Assembly (NCBI GenBank): GCA_946800325.1
Contig: OX326956.1
Span: 16,471,167-16,535,166, forward strand
DNA length: 64,000 bases
Source: Luzula sylvatica
Lineage: Eukaryota > Streptophyta > Magnoliopsida > Poales > Juncaceae
Reading direction: 5' to 3'
The position numbers and the translations under genes are program-made. Positions 22,495 through 33,489 of the stretch are shown one piece after another. How positions within the stretch are numbered: the first letter of the stretch is position 1; every line of letters begins with the position of its first letter. The notes under the pieces are model-generated. The model made no database searches. It worked only from the letters and a program-made list of their open reading frames with translations, and was not told the origin of the DNA.

Positions 22495-25140
22495 AAAAAA
22501 GTATTCCGATTACCACTTCAAATGCAATTATATTAGATCATTATGCTGCACTTGCCACATAACATAGGATGGATTATCAATTCAAATTCAATATTCACAC
22601 ATAGATTATAAAACAACATTATCATGTTTAAGTTTACTTTATAATTCAACGTGACGGAAAATGCACGTGATGCATCATGTTTCCATGACTATATCATGCA
22701 TAAAATCAATTCATCAAAATATTACGATGAATTCATGCATGCATCGTGCAAGTCTTGTGTGAAATTCATATAAATAATTCCATTCAAAAAGTGCATGACA
22801 AATTATTTATATCATTTATAAAAAGATAATTTTGTATAACGAAATAACATGATAAAAATTCCGGTCCACTTCTTCTCTATTTCATACTCTTGACTATATG
22901 TTTTCTTTCAATGTTTGTATTTGAGATACGGGAGAAAATCATTAGCATTCCCTTCTCTATTTCGCACGTACAATGTGTTTTAACCTGTTGGGATTCCTCA
23001 TTTTAATGGTTTCCAGTTTGAATTGTAAATCGTCCAGCACCACACTAGAGATATATAAAATAGTTAGAAGAAGTTGCGAATAATAATGTTTAGGAAAAAT
23101 AGTTTAGAGTTTAGGTTAAAATAACATTTTTTTATCTTCTAGATTAGGTCTAAATCTCAGGAGGTTTGTGGAGCATACTAGAAGTTATGATTATTATTAT
23201 TATTCTTATTCTATAGTTCTAATCTTGAACAAGATGCAGGCAACTGCCACGCGTAATTTTTGTATATATATCCTGGATTTGAACTTTTTCTTTAATTCTA
23301 TTTAAGCTATACGTAATCATTTTCTCTATTTTTTTTTTTTACTTTAAACTATTTTGTTAACATGACCTAAAAAAAATACTTGATTAATAATAATATTTTT
23401 AAAAATATATCATTATGTTTAAGCTTAAATTGTTATTTTGCGTGGTGAGAATGATATTTTTTACCGTGATGCTACATGTTTATCATGATATAATTTCACG
23501 AAGCTATCACAGTTAATTCATGAATATATCATGCAAGTTTTTTGTTCAATTCATGCAAAAAAAAAATTGTTCAAAAAGTGCATGATAAAATATTTATATT
23601 ATTTGTTCAAAACATGCAGGACGAAATGTACCGGTATCATGCAAGAAATGCTAGGATATCCTCACTATATAATTAAATGTTAAGATAGAAAGTTCAATCT
23701 AACGTCTTTAGAAATTAGTTATGCTTGATTTTCTTGAAGTGCTTGTATTTGAGATACGAGAGAAAATCAATATTTTTCTTTTTTTTCAATTTTTACCCAC
23801 TCGCATATTGTTAAAAATAAAAAAAATTCACCTCTCTGTTTCACACGACAATACAAAGATTAGGAGTAAATCTATGAATAAGATTTTAAGTTAATATAAC
23901 AACAAGAGTCAAGTGTTGAAAACATAAAAATCTTCATTTGCCTCGATAAATCACAAATAAATTCCGTTTGATTCTAGTTTTGTTTTGGTGTTCATTGAAA
24001 GAACAACAAAATTTGTCTAAAATAATTTCATTGAATCTCATTAATTTCATAGAATGTATGAACTGTAGTTTACAATGTTCACTCTAGATTCAGTTGATAT
24101 GATGTGAATAAGATTATGACTTTACGAGAATAATTATATGATAGTAAATTAGAATTTTGTATAACATTATTATTTCATATTTATTTAGTATTTAATTGCC
24201 ATGTATTTTTATGTAAGACCCATGTTGGCTATGAAATAACAAACTATATTGGATGAGTCAAACTTTTGTACATTACCGCAAAATGGTCCTTCAAAGATGA
24301 ACATATGATAACAAATAACGTTAAATGTTATTATTTTTAGTTTTAACAGATAATTGAGTTTCAATGTTTAAATGGTTGATGATATAATGCACAACTTGCT
24401 AAACTTGCATGCTTTTAGTTTGAAAAAGTTACATAATAATTTGTAATTTTCACTATCATAATTTCTTTCTTAAATATGTGAAAGAGTATTTTTTTTTTCT
24501 TTTCAAATTGTTAATTATATATGGTTTGAATTTGGAACTTTTTTTATGTACTAATTTGTGACGTTAAACATCGTAGTGCCTTCATTTTTTAGGGTCTGGT
24601 TTTATTTTTCCAATCCGTACATATTTTTTCATCAAATAGGTAAGTTTGTATACTTCATTTTTCATAAATTGCTTTTTTCAAACATAATACAAATACTTAA
24701 AAGTGGTTTAAATATCGACTGAAACCCACTAAAATTTTGTAAAAGAAAAGTTTCTACTAATTTAGAAAAAAAATGTACTGGCTTACTAAACGCCATTAAA
24801 GGGTGGACTGACTTTAGTCGACTTACACCCAGGGTGCCGGCACATATACAATCTCGGTAGCTCGGTCTCTTGAAACGCCATTATTTTGGAACTAGCGATG
24901 TTCATGTCCTTCGGTAATCTTCGAAAGAACCAAATGTCCAAAGCGATCAAGGTCACGATCGAAGAAAGTTTTGTGAATTTTTCAAAAAAAATTCTGAAAC
25001 CAACGAGTCCTTAGAATGCAGAGAGGTATCAATTAGTTCTCTATAACTATTTATTTTGTGTACTTGTACTAAATATCAGTTACTAGTTTATTATTATATA
25101 ATGAACATATTATAAATTTAATGAAATTATAAAACTAATT
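22495..25140. repeat. Diverged dispersed repeat, copy C
   Basis: 22500-23240 matches 33490-34150; 23265-25140 matches 41337-44140 in order and orientation. This copy lacks the MITE (41590-41852) and LINE tail (42016-42852) present in the other, and so gives their empty sites. It carries about 200 bp (24785-24985) missing from the other copy. 24190-24310 is repeated again at 26330-26480. No coding potential. Confidence 0.8.
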
Positions 25141-26725
25141 TACCAACTCCCTTATTTTGGACTCATATTTATGCAATCTCCTCATGCCACCTCATTACAA
25201 CTCATGCCACATCATCACAATTATTTCAACCATTAGATTATGATATGTGGCAAGGACCATAGATTAATTTTTGATTTTGTGTGATTATGTTTTATTTGTA
25301 GATATTTATGTGTCACTTATTTTACACATAGTTTTAAGCCATTTTAGAAGGCCACATCACTTTACACTGATGACGTGTCAAAATCTTATTCGTTAGGTTC
25401 ATGTTGGACCAGTTGTATTTGATTTTGAATTTTTTTGCTCAATATGTTACATGATGAATTGTGAATACAAATAAAATGTGAAGAGTTTAAATATCTAATA
25501 TTAATAAATTAATATATAATATCATAAAACATACATCAAATATTGTTAGTATTTTCATAATATGATTTAAAAAAATTAAGAAATATATTCGCTTTAATTT
25601 TATCTTTATTTTGAGATCCATATTATCATATATTTAATATTTTCTCTAACTTAAAATTATGAAAATAATTATGTAAAAAAAGATATAAAAAATAAATTTA
25701 ATAACATTAATGACTTGTAAGCCTAAGTATTATTATTTTTAAAACTATAATTGAAAAAAAATGCACATACTAGTAAGTATGTTATTATCATGTATTCAAT
25801 ATTTTTCTTTAACTTAAAATTATTAAAATAATTATGTAAAATGTAAAAATAAATATAATTGCATTAATAATTTGTAATCCTTATTATTATTATTTTAAAA
25901 AATATAATTGAAAAAAATTTCACATCATAATAATTATTATTATTTTTAAAACAATTATGTTATATTTGTATTTTTACTTAAAACAATTCATATTAATCTT
26001 AAAAAAATAAAATAATTAAAGATATTTATTTACTAAATAAAATAATTTCACCCCCTCCTCCCTCCTCCTCCCCCCCAACACACCACACACACACACACGA
26101 AATTACACACACATGCATGTATATATAGAAAAAATCATATATATTATTATAATTTGTAAATAAAAAATTGTATTAAATTACTCGTTCTCCTCCTCTCCTC
26201 TCCTCTCCCCCCCAATCATTCCGACCCTCTTATTATTCCGTCGTGGTTCATCCTTCCGTATCAGCCTATGACTTATGAGATTTACTATACGATAATAACT
26301 TACATTTTTATGCAAGGTTATTATTCAGCGTTTAATACCCATGTTTTTTTATGTATTCGAGACCCATGTTAGTTATAAAATAACAAACTATATTGGACCT
26401 ACGAGTCAAACTTTGTATGGGCCTATGGCCCGAGTAAGAGCTGGTACTTCACCGCAAAATGGTCCTTCAAAGACGAACACAAAATACCAAATATAGTTGA
26501 ATGTTTTAGCATTTGTTTTACCAAATTAATACATATATACATATCCAATTTAAAAAATTTGTTACTGTTAACTGCTTTATTGATTAATCGTATTTTCAAA
26601 TTACGATAAAATCAACCAATAAAGTTTCAAATTTGCTTAGAAATAATTCTGTTTTGAGGTATCGCAAGCTTTTCTTTTCATTGGATACTCAAGCATGCGT
26701 CCTTTACCATATACAATTATTTAAA
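25141..26725. other. AT-rich sequence with a further short repeat copy
   Basis: 26330-26480 repeats 24200-24310 and 43385-43500 (shared caaaatggtccttcaaagac/t word). 25290-25440 resembles 50400-50690. A pyrimidine-rich stretch (26053-26078 and 26185-26213) and a CA tract at 26079-26098 are present. No gene is seen. Confidence 0.5.
26717..26725. repeat. 9-bp target duplication, left, of the 6.5-kb Mutator-like element
   Basis: ttatttaaa, repeated exactly at 33214-33222. Nine bases is the hallmark of Mutator transposition. Confidence 0.9.
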
Positions 26726-26808
26726 GGAAAATTTTATTGTACAGACAAAATTTTTTTTGTATTACCAAGAATAGACCAAGAAGTTTGAAAATACCAGAAA
26801 TAACACTC

Positions 26809-27542
26809 TCGACCTTTGAAAAGTCGAGAGTTTGCTAAAATACTCGACCTTTCAAAAGTCGATCGATTTTATACCTTAACCATCATTCCCAGACCAATTA
26901 ACTGCTAATCCCTATCTTGCTCGACTTTTCAAAAGTCGGCCAATTTGGCTCGACCTTTGAAAGGTCGAAAGGAAATCAATCACCAATTATTTACTCCTAA
27001 TTGTTCGACTTTTCAAAAGTCGGCCAATTTGGCTCGACCTTTCAAACGTCGAAGGGTATCATACACGCAAATTTTGAAATAGCCCCTAACTTTTGTTGCA
27101 TTTACAAAAAACCCCCTAACTTTTCTTGAATTTGCAATTAAACCCCTCTAGGGGTATTTCATGAAATTGTTATTTTCTTTGGACCAAAATACCCCTCTAT
27201 TTAATTTTATTTTTTTATATTATTTTTATAATTAATATATGTTAAAAAATATTTATAGTGATTTAAAATTAATAAATTAATAAAATAATACAAAAATATG
27301 TTTATTAAATTTAAAGATGAAAAAATAGAGGGGTATTTTGGTCCAAAAAAATAGCAATTTCATGAAATACCCTTAGAGGGGGTTAATTGCAATTCTCAAA
27401 AGTAAGGAGGTTTTTTGTAAATTCAAGAAAAATTAGGGGGATATTTGAAAATTTCCCTATCAAAAATCGGTGGATTTCTCAACCTTTCAAAAGTCGAAGG
27501 ATTTGAAAGATTTTTTGTACCCCCCTACATTTGAAAAGTCGA
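26809..27542. repeat. Subterminal palindrome array, left end of MULE (8 copies)
   Basis: Copies of TCGACYTTTSAAARGTCGA or close variants lie at 26809, 26844, 26921, 26950, 27005, 27034, 27479 and 27525 (19 bp each; the last is 18 bp and more diverged). The pairs at 26921/26950 and 27005/27034 are both 29 bp apart, with the same ggccaatttggc spacer. The two outermost copies lie inside the inverted repeat. Confidence 0.92.
27070..27464. mobile_element. MITE nested in the MULE left end
   Basis: 27070-27195 is an inverted match to 27464-27340 (shared words: caatttcatgaaatacc, ggaccaaaatacccctctat, aaattttnaaata). The centre is AT-rich. It lies between palindrome copies 6 and 7 and separates them. 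The target duplication is not clear. The Mutator-type class is inferred from the GGGAAATTTTCAAAT terminus. Confidence 0.75.
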
Positions 27543-27551
27543 TCAATTTAT

Positions 27552-27561
27552 CTATTTAAAC
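27552..27561 (+). promoter_or_regulatory. TATA-like box for transposase gene
   Basis: CTATTTAAAC followed by a C-run, 164 bp before the inferred start codon. The identical ten bases occur on the minus strand at 32865-32856 upstream of the other gene. Confidence 0.5.
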
Positions 27562-27724
27562 ACCCCCGAAGCCTCCTTCACTTCTTCATCTGAGCTCTTT
27601 CTATACAAGGTGGATCTCATTTTCCTCTATTCTCAAAGTAATTTTTTAATTAATATTATTGTTTATTAAATAATTTTGTATTTATAGTTTGTATTGATTT
27701 ATATTTTTTATACGATGTAGCAAT

Positions 27725-30202
27725 ATGCAAAATTTAGTTGTTTATTGGAACGGGACCGTTAATTTGAATGGTCCAATTCCCCGTTGCGAAGGTGGTAATC
27801 GAAAAATGATAAACGTGCCAGTTTATATTACATATAACGATCTAAAATATTAAATTTCTCAAACTATTGGAATAAATCCGCAAATTTACGATTTATCGAT
27901 AAAATGTAATTGGACTTTTGGTGATGGAACCGGTGATATTATCGATATCACTGATGATCACAGTCTTTCTATGATGATGAGCAATCTTCAAAATAGAACG
28001 ATTAAATTGTTTGTGAAACTCGTTCCCTCTAATTATTATCCAAATCCAACTTCCTTTCATGATGGTAATTATAATCCTTACCAAAATAATATTCAACCAC
28101 ACATGGCGGGTCCTTCACAATCATCGTACGAAACGACCGAAAATCAGACTGATTCAAATGAACCAATTGTTACTCAATCTAATGATGAGTGTAATGAAGA
28201 TACTGATGAAACAAGCGAAGAGTCGGAATCAGACGATGATGACGAGCAAACCGAAGGTCCTGAAGCCGATATCGATGAGGTATTGAATGCAATAAATACT
28301 AATTTAGATGAAATGAATATGGGTGAAGGGTTGCCGGATGTTTTTGAAAATGATGAATGGGTAGAAGAAATGGTATGTGAAGAATATGGAAACGATATTA
28401 ACAATCCTTGTATGGAACTTTCGACAAATAAATCTTGGGTTGGAATGATTTTTTCGGATAAAGAATCATTACAATTTGCGGTACAAGAATGGACGATTAA
28501 AAATTTTGTTAGTTTTTTCGTTAAAAGAAGTAGACCAAGAGAATGGGATGTCGCATGCAAAAACAATGATTGTTCATGGAGAATGCCTGCCTTTAACCCT
28601 AAAAATACGGATTATTGGAAAATATCAAAATATAACGGTCCTCACACTTGTAGAAATGAGAGCGGTAGCAGTGATAGTAGACAACTAACTACCAAACACA
28701 TACGTAGGATTATAATGCCTCATTTGAGAGGAACTATATCGCTATCTCCAAAAAATATTATTGATATAATAAAAAACGTGTATGTAATTGAAATTTCTTA
28801 TCGAAGAGCTTGGCAAGCTCGATGCAAAGCAATGGAATTGATTTATGGAAGTTGGGAGCAATCATACGCTGAATTGCCTGCATACACACAAGCGATTGTT
28901 AATGCGGATAGAAATGCTGCTGTCGACCTTCAATTAGAAGGTTTAGGGGTAAGATCACGGAATCGTGGTTTAGGTAATAAATTCAAACGTCTTTTTTGGG
29001 CGTTAGGTTCCTTAATAAGTGGTTTTCGTTATTGTAGACCGGTTGTTAGTATTGACGGTACTTCTTTGTATGGATTGTATCTCGGTACTCTTCTTATCGC
29101 AACAAGTGTAGACGGAAACAGAGGGATATTTCCGGTTGCTTTTGCTATAGTAGAGCAGGAGAATGCATCGTCATGGGAGTGGTTTCTCGATCGGTTAAAA
29201 TATTACGTTACGAAAGAACGATATGTGTGTATTATTACGGATCGTTGGTCTGGACACAAAAATGTGTTGAATCGTGTATTTCCTAGTGAAGAAGGGCACG
29301 TGTATAGGTATTGTATACGTCACGTGCAATCAAATATCGTAGCAAAATTAGGAGGGAAAGCAATGGGAGAAATTTTTTGGACCACAGCCACTCAAAAAAC
29401 AATTTACGCATTTGATAGATATTTTGAGCGGCTTAAAATAATGCATCCTCAAATAGAAGAATATTTGAATACACAGGTTGGGGATAAAAGTTTGTGGGCA
29501 TTATCCCACGATGGTGGTCGTAGATGGGGTGTTGCGACAACAAATATTTCAGAATGTTTTAATGGAGTTTTAAAAGAAACGCGTGGCCTACCTGTTCGAA
29601 TGATAGTATCTCAAATATGCAATCGTTTGAACACGTATTTTTTATAAACGTCAAATTGATGCGGAAAGTTGGGGAACTACTCTTTGCATTAAATATGAGA
29701 GTATAATAGCAAAGGCGCTCAGTGACTCTCGAAATATGACGGTTCGACCACATTCTCGAGTGTATTTCGAGGTAATTAAAGTGAACCATCAAGAAAACGA
29801 AACATATGAAGTTTCGCTTGACGAACCAAATTGTCGTTGTACATGCAATGTTCCTCAATTAGAAGGGATTGTGTGCACACATGTATTAGCAGTGTGTGGT
29901 TTGTTGCGTGAACCTAATATTTATCGTTATTGTGCGGAATATTATCGAGTTCGGATGTACAAACGTACGTACGAAGAAGTATTTCGAGTTATTCCCGATC
30001 GACGATTTTGGCCAGTTATTTCGGGCGTACCGGTGTTACCTCCCAAAGTCAGGAAAAAGCAGGTCGTCCTAGTAAAAAACGAGAAACAACGGAAATGGAC
30101 CCTCAAGGTAGAAGAGCGAACAAATGTAGTTTTTGCGGTGAGAGAGGTCATAAGAAACGCACGTGTCCGGCTCTTCATGCAAGGAGAGATGCAAATAACT
30201 AG
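27725..30202 (+). pseudogene. MURA-type MULE transposase, one stop and two frameshifts
   Basis: The frame begins MQNLVVYWNGTVNLNGPIP, a PB1-like MuDR N-terminal domain, and meets a TAA at 27851-27853. The same frame then runs open to 29647: an acidic linker, the MuDR DNA-binding domain (GMIFSDKESLQFAVQEW; CXXXXC.W around 28540-28580) and the MULE catalytic domain. Candidate catalytic residues are D362 (SIDGTSLYG), D424 (ITDRWSG) and E528 (NISECFNG), counted from the ATG at 27971, with a YCIRH C-X2-H motif between the last two. A +1 shift in the T-run at 29638-29643 moves the SWIM finger (CRCTC...CTH, 29841-29883) to another frame. A second shift near 30055 moves the terminal CCHC knuckle (CSFCGERGHKKRTC) again. 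All domains are present, so decay is recent. Confidence 0.93.
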
Positions 30203-30500
30203 TTATTGTGTATGTTTTTTTAGATGTTTTTTATATTGTTTTTCTTAATATTTTAGATGTTTATGTGATGTTTATGTGATGTTTTAGATGTTTTTTCTTA
30301 ATATTGTAATTTTGGATGTTTTTTCTTAATATTGTAATTTTCGATGTTTTTTCATAATATTGTAATTTTAGATGTTTTTTATTTTATATGTTTTTTCAGA
30401 AAATAATAATAGAGGTCATAAAATTCAGAAAAAATCATAAAATTCAGAAAATAATAAAGTACTACATCACATAAAATTCAGAAAATACTAAAATACTACA
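30203..30500. other. Convergent gene junction of the MULE
   Basis: The stretch between the two stop codons is AT-rich with a repeated atgttttttcttaatattgtaattt unit (about 27 bp, 4 copies, 30285-30385) and a repeated aaaatcataaaattcagaaaat unit (30410-30510). It probably contains both 3' ends. Confidence 0.6.
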
Positions 30501-32659
30501 TCACATAAAATCCCAAAAATTAGGTGCATTTTGCGTATTCTGAGAAGTAGATGGAGCATTTTGCGTATTCTGATAGTACTGAAACTGATCAGTGCTCAAC
30601 AAATCCAAGAGAGAAGGCTCAGATGTATATGGTGGAGGTGGAGGTGGAGGCTGAGAAGGATACGTATATGAATAATCCCGAGGTAGAGGCTGAGAAGGCT
30701 CAGATGTATATGGTGGAGGTGGAGGTGGAGGCTGATAGTCGTGAGGAGACTGATAGTGTGGAGATTGAGAAGGATAAATAGGAGCCTGTGTATCGAAAAC
30801 ATTAGGCTCAGGCTGAGTGTCGTGAGGAGACTGATAGTGTGGAGACTGATAGTGTGGAGACTGAGAAGGATAAAAAGGAGATGGAGGCGGAGGTGGAGGT
30901 GGAGGCTGAGAAGGATAAATAGAAGGCTGAGTGTCATAACACGGATCCTCATATATCTCCTCAAACTGTAACCTGCAGAATTCCTGAGTATCCTTCAACA
31001 TCTCTCCTATTTTGTCAATATCTCTCTCTCTGCACACCTCCTCCATCTGAGCCATTTGTCGCATCATCGCTCGTATGACGCCTTGCTGTAAAAATAAAAA
31101 ATGAATCATATTTTTACCAAAAAAAATTATGAAAAAAACATATAAAAAATATTTTACCAATTGACGACTACGATGTCCAGTGTCTTGAAATTCCGTAATC
31201 GGTAAAACCGGTGGTCCACAAATCCGTCTTCGAGTCTTTTGCCAGTACCAACTCATGTAGTCTCGATCTCTGTCGTATGTGTGTACCATAATATCATCAG
31301 ATTGATGAACTACATAATCGAGACGATGATTCCACCATGTCACCTCGGATTCGAACACATTCATCAAATTTTGCTTTGCCAAACATTTTTTGTCTCGAGT
31401 CTATGTGCATTTATCGGTATGTGTTGCTTCAATCCGAACTGAGCCAATACTCGATCCGGATGATGCATCTCGATTTTATCAAAACAAATTAAAGGGACTC
31501 GTGCCTTCCACACTCGATGTCCCTCAGTAAATGCAGAGGGGAGACCGTTAACCAAATCGTCATCATACGGATCCCAATCCACCTAAATAGAAATAAACAA
31601 ATTGTAACAAAAATATAAAAAATAAATACAAATAAATGCAGATGTATTAAAGAAATTGTACCTGTGTCTTTTCGAGATCGTCGAAACATCCCGCAACATA
31701 ACTAATTTGTGTGGCAAGATTGTTCTTTTTGTACGAGATGTTTGCTGCAGTCCATTTCCACATAAGAGGCATCGCTTCATCAACACTTCTTTTATACGAA
31801 ACAATCCGAGGTCTCCCAGGTAATAAATGATACCAAGACCACACCTATAATATTGTTTATTGACAAAAATTAATTTACTTTTTAATTTAAAAAATAATAT
31901 ATATTTTACAAATACCTGAAGAAGAGAGAACCATCCATATGCATGATCATGATCAATCTGAGCGGCAAATGAAAGCGCTGAGTACAAATGAGCCAATGCA
32001 GCTGCTCCCCATGCATACTCCCTGCATCTATCAAAATCTTCTAAAAGCAAAATGTATCTCGCGGGAATCGAAGCTGTGCTCGAGTCGTGAAACAAGACAG
32101 AACCCAAAAAATACAATATAAAAGCCCGGGTTCGTTGGTCACAATATTCTTCATCTCTCCCTTGACTCGTTTCCTCGAAATTATGGAGCAACCAACTCAA
32201 TTTTATACGGGGTTTTTCTTTCGCCCATTCATTCGGACATTGTCCTAATAATCTAATTACTTCTTGTTTTAAATTAGAGGGAGAAATGTATGGAGTGATA
32301 ACGGGATTACCGTCGACGCATAATCCACTAAGAAGCGCCACATCTCGAAGGGTGACGGTCATTTCACCGCATCTCATGTGAAATGTATTAGTCTCGGGAC
32401 GCCATCTTTCGACTAAAGCCGTGAGTAATGATTGATTTAAATCGTTAACGGCACATTGCATTATCGGATAAAACCCCGATCGTTTTAACCGATTCACCAT
32501 TCTTTGGTCCGTAATTTTCCATTTTTTCCAAGAAGTAGATTTTTGCTCGAAACGTATAGCCGTTCTATCATGTCGAATTTTTTCGGAACGATGATTTTGT
32601 TGCGAAAATAACACGTCCGTTTCGATCGGACCCGATAATACACTATCATCAAATGACAT
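30501..32659 (-). pseudogene. Plant mobile domain (MAIN/PP7L-like) gene of the MULE, one frameshift
   Basis: Four exons are inferred: 32659-31916, 31844-31662, 31582-31158 and 31085-30501, all with GT...AG borders and phase-0 joints. Exons 1-3 give a plant mobile domain (Pfam PF10536): RWRPETNTFHMRCGEMTV and LRDVALLSGLCVDGNPV at residues 85-120, then WSWYHLLPGRPR and later WWNHRLDYVV. Exon 4 adds a 194-residue tail rich in proline runs and YPSQ/HYQSPH repeats. One base is missing in the homopolymer at 31386-31391 in exon 3, breaking the frame. Host relatives MAIN, MAIL1 and PP7L act in gene and transposon silencing and genome stability; whether this copy helps the transposon is inference. It starts 100-500 bp inside the right terminal repeat, as mudrB does in MuDR. 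Confidence 0.88.
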
Positions 32660-32782
32660 AATTAAACGTTAGAGAGAGAAATAGTGTGGGACCAATTAGA
32701 AAAAATATGTGAGAGAGAGAGTGGGAAAGGTGGGGGAGAGAATGGGGACGAGTAGGAAAAATAGGGGAGAGAGGGACAGAAT

Positions 32783-32784
<2 letters not shown>

Positions 32785-32816
<32 letters not shown>
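32785..32816. repeat. GA tract in 5' leader of the mobile domain gene
   Basis: A pure (GA)n run, with imperfect extensions from 32690 to 32850. Transcribed as CT-rich leader on the minus strand. Confidence 0.9.
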
Positions 32817-32819
<3 letters not shown>

Positions 32820-32855
32820 GTGAGAGAGTGATTGTGGGTGATAGCGAGAGGGAGG

Positions 32856-32865
32856 GTTTAAATAG
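32856..32865 (-). promoter_or_regulatory. TATA-like box for plant mobile domain gene
   Basis: The minus strand reads CTATTTAAAC, identical to the box upstream of the transposase, about 200 bp before the ATG. Confidence 0.5.
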
Positions 32866-32875
32866 GGGGAAATGA

Positions 32876-33130
32876 CCGACCTTTGAAAGGTCGAAGGGAA
32901 TTTAACACGGGTGGGGGACTGTTGGGGGTTGGGGGATGAATTAAATTCGACCGACTTTTCAAACGTCGAATGGTACGGTTCCCGAGAAAATGGCAAAAGT
33001 GATCGACCTTTGAAAGGTCGAACGATTTGGGGTATTAATTATTTCTGTTGACCAGGTGATTAAGGTATAAAATCGATCGACTTTTGAAAGGTCGAGCATT
33101 TTAGCAAACTCTCGACTTTTCAAAGGTCGA
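32876..33130. repeat. Subterminal palindrome array, right end of MULE (5 copies)
   Basis: 19-bp copies lie at 32876, 32951, 33003, 33077 and 33112. The outer two mirror the outer two of the left end. The inner three lie outside the inverted repeat proper. Confidence 0.92.
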
Positions 33131-33213
33131 GAGTGTTATTTCTGGTATTTTCAAACTTCTTGGTCCATTCTTGGTAATACAAAACTTTTTTTGTCTGTAC
33201 AGTAAAATTTTCC

Positions 33214-33222
33214 TTATTTAAA
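33214..33222. repeat. 9-bp target duplication, right, of the 6.5-kb MULE
   Basis: ttatttaaa, exact copy of 26717-26725. Confidence 0.9.
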
Positions 33223-33489
33223 AAGAGCATATATGGTGCCTCACAAAAGTGAAATTTTTTTTCTCGATGACATCATATTGTTAATTAAATTAATTGTTAA
33301 TTGAGTTGAAAATTTAATTTTAATAGAATGCAATGGGTACATATCAATTAACAAACACACAAATGAACAAATAATTAATTTTAATTAAGATTACGATAAA
33401 TACGAGCCGGTTAACAAAAAATTAACACACACTCGATGACATCATCGAGGATATTTATCCCATTTTTGTGGGGACGAGTATAATTGTCC

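Larger units (their letters stand above)
26726..33213. mobile_element. Mutator-like element (MULE) with transposase and plant mobile domain genes
   Basis: The 6488-bp element has terminal inverted repeats of about 150 bp: 26726-26880 matches the reverse complement of 33213-33060 with few differences. It is flanked by a perfect 9-bp target duplication. Inside, a MURA-type transposase reads rightward (27725-30202) and a plant mobile domain gene reads leftward (32659-30501), so transcripts converge near 30.3 kb. That is the gene layout of maize MuDR, with a different second gene. Subterminal DNA at both ends is filled with copies of one 19-bp palindrome. A MITE is nested at about 27070-27460. 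Both genes carry frame breaks. Confidence 0.95.
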
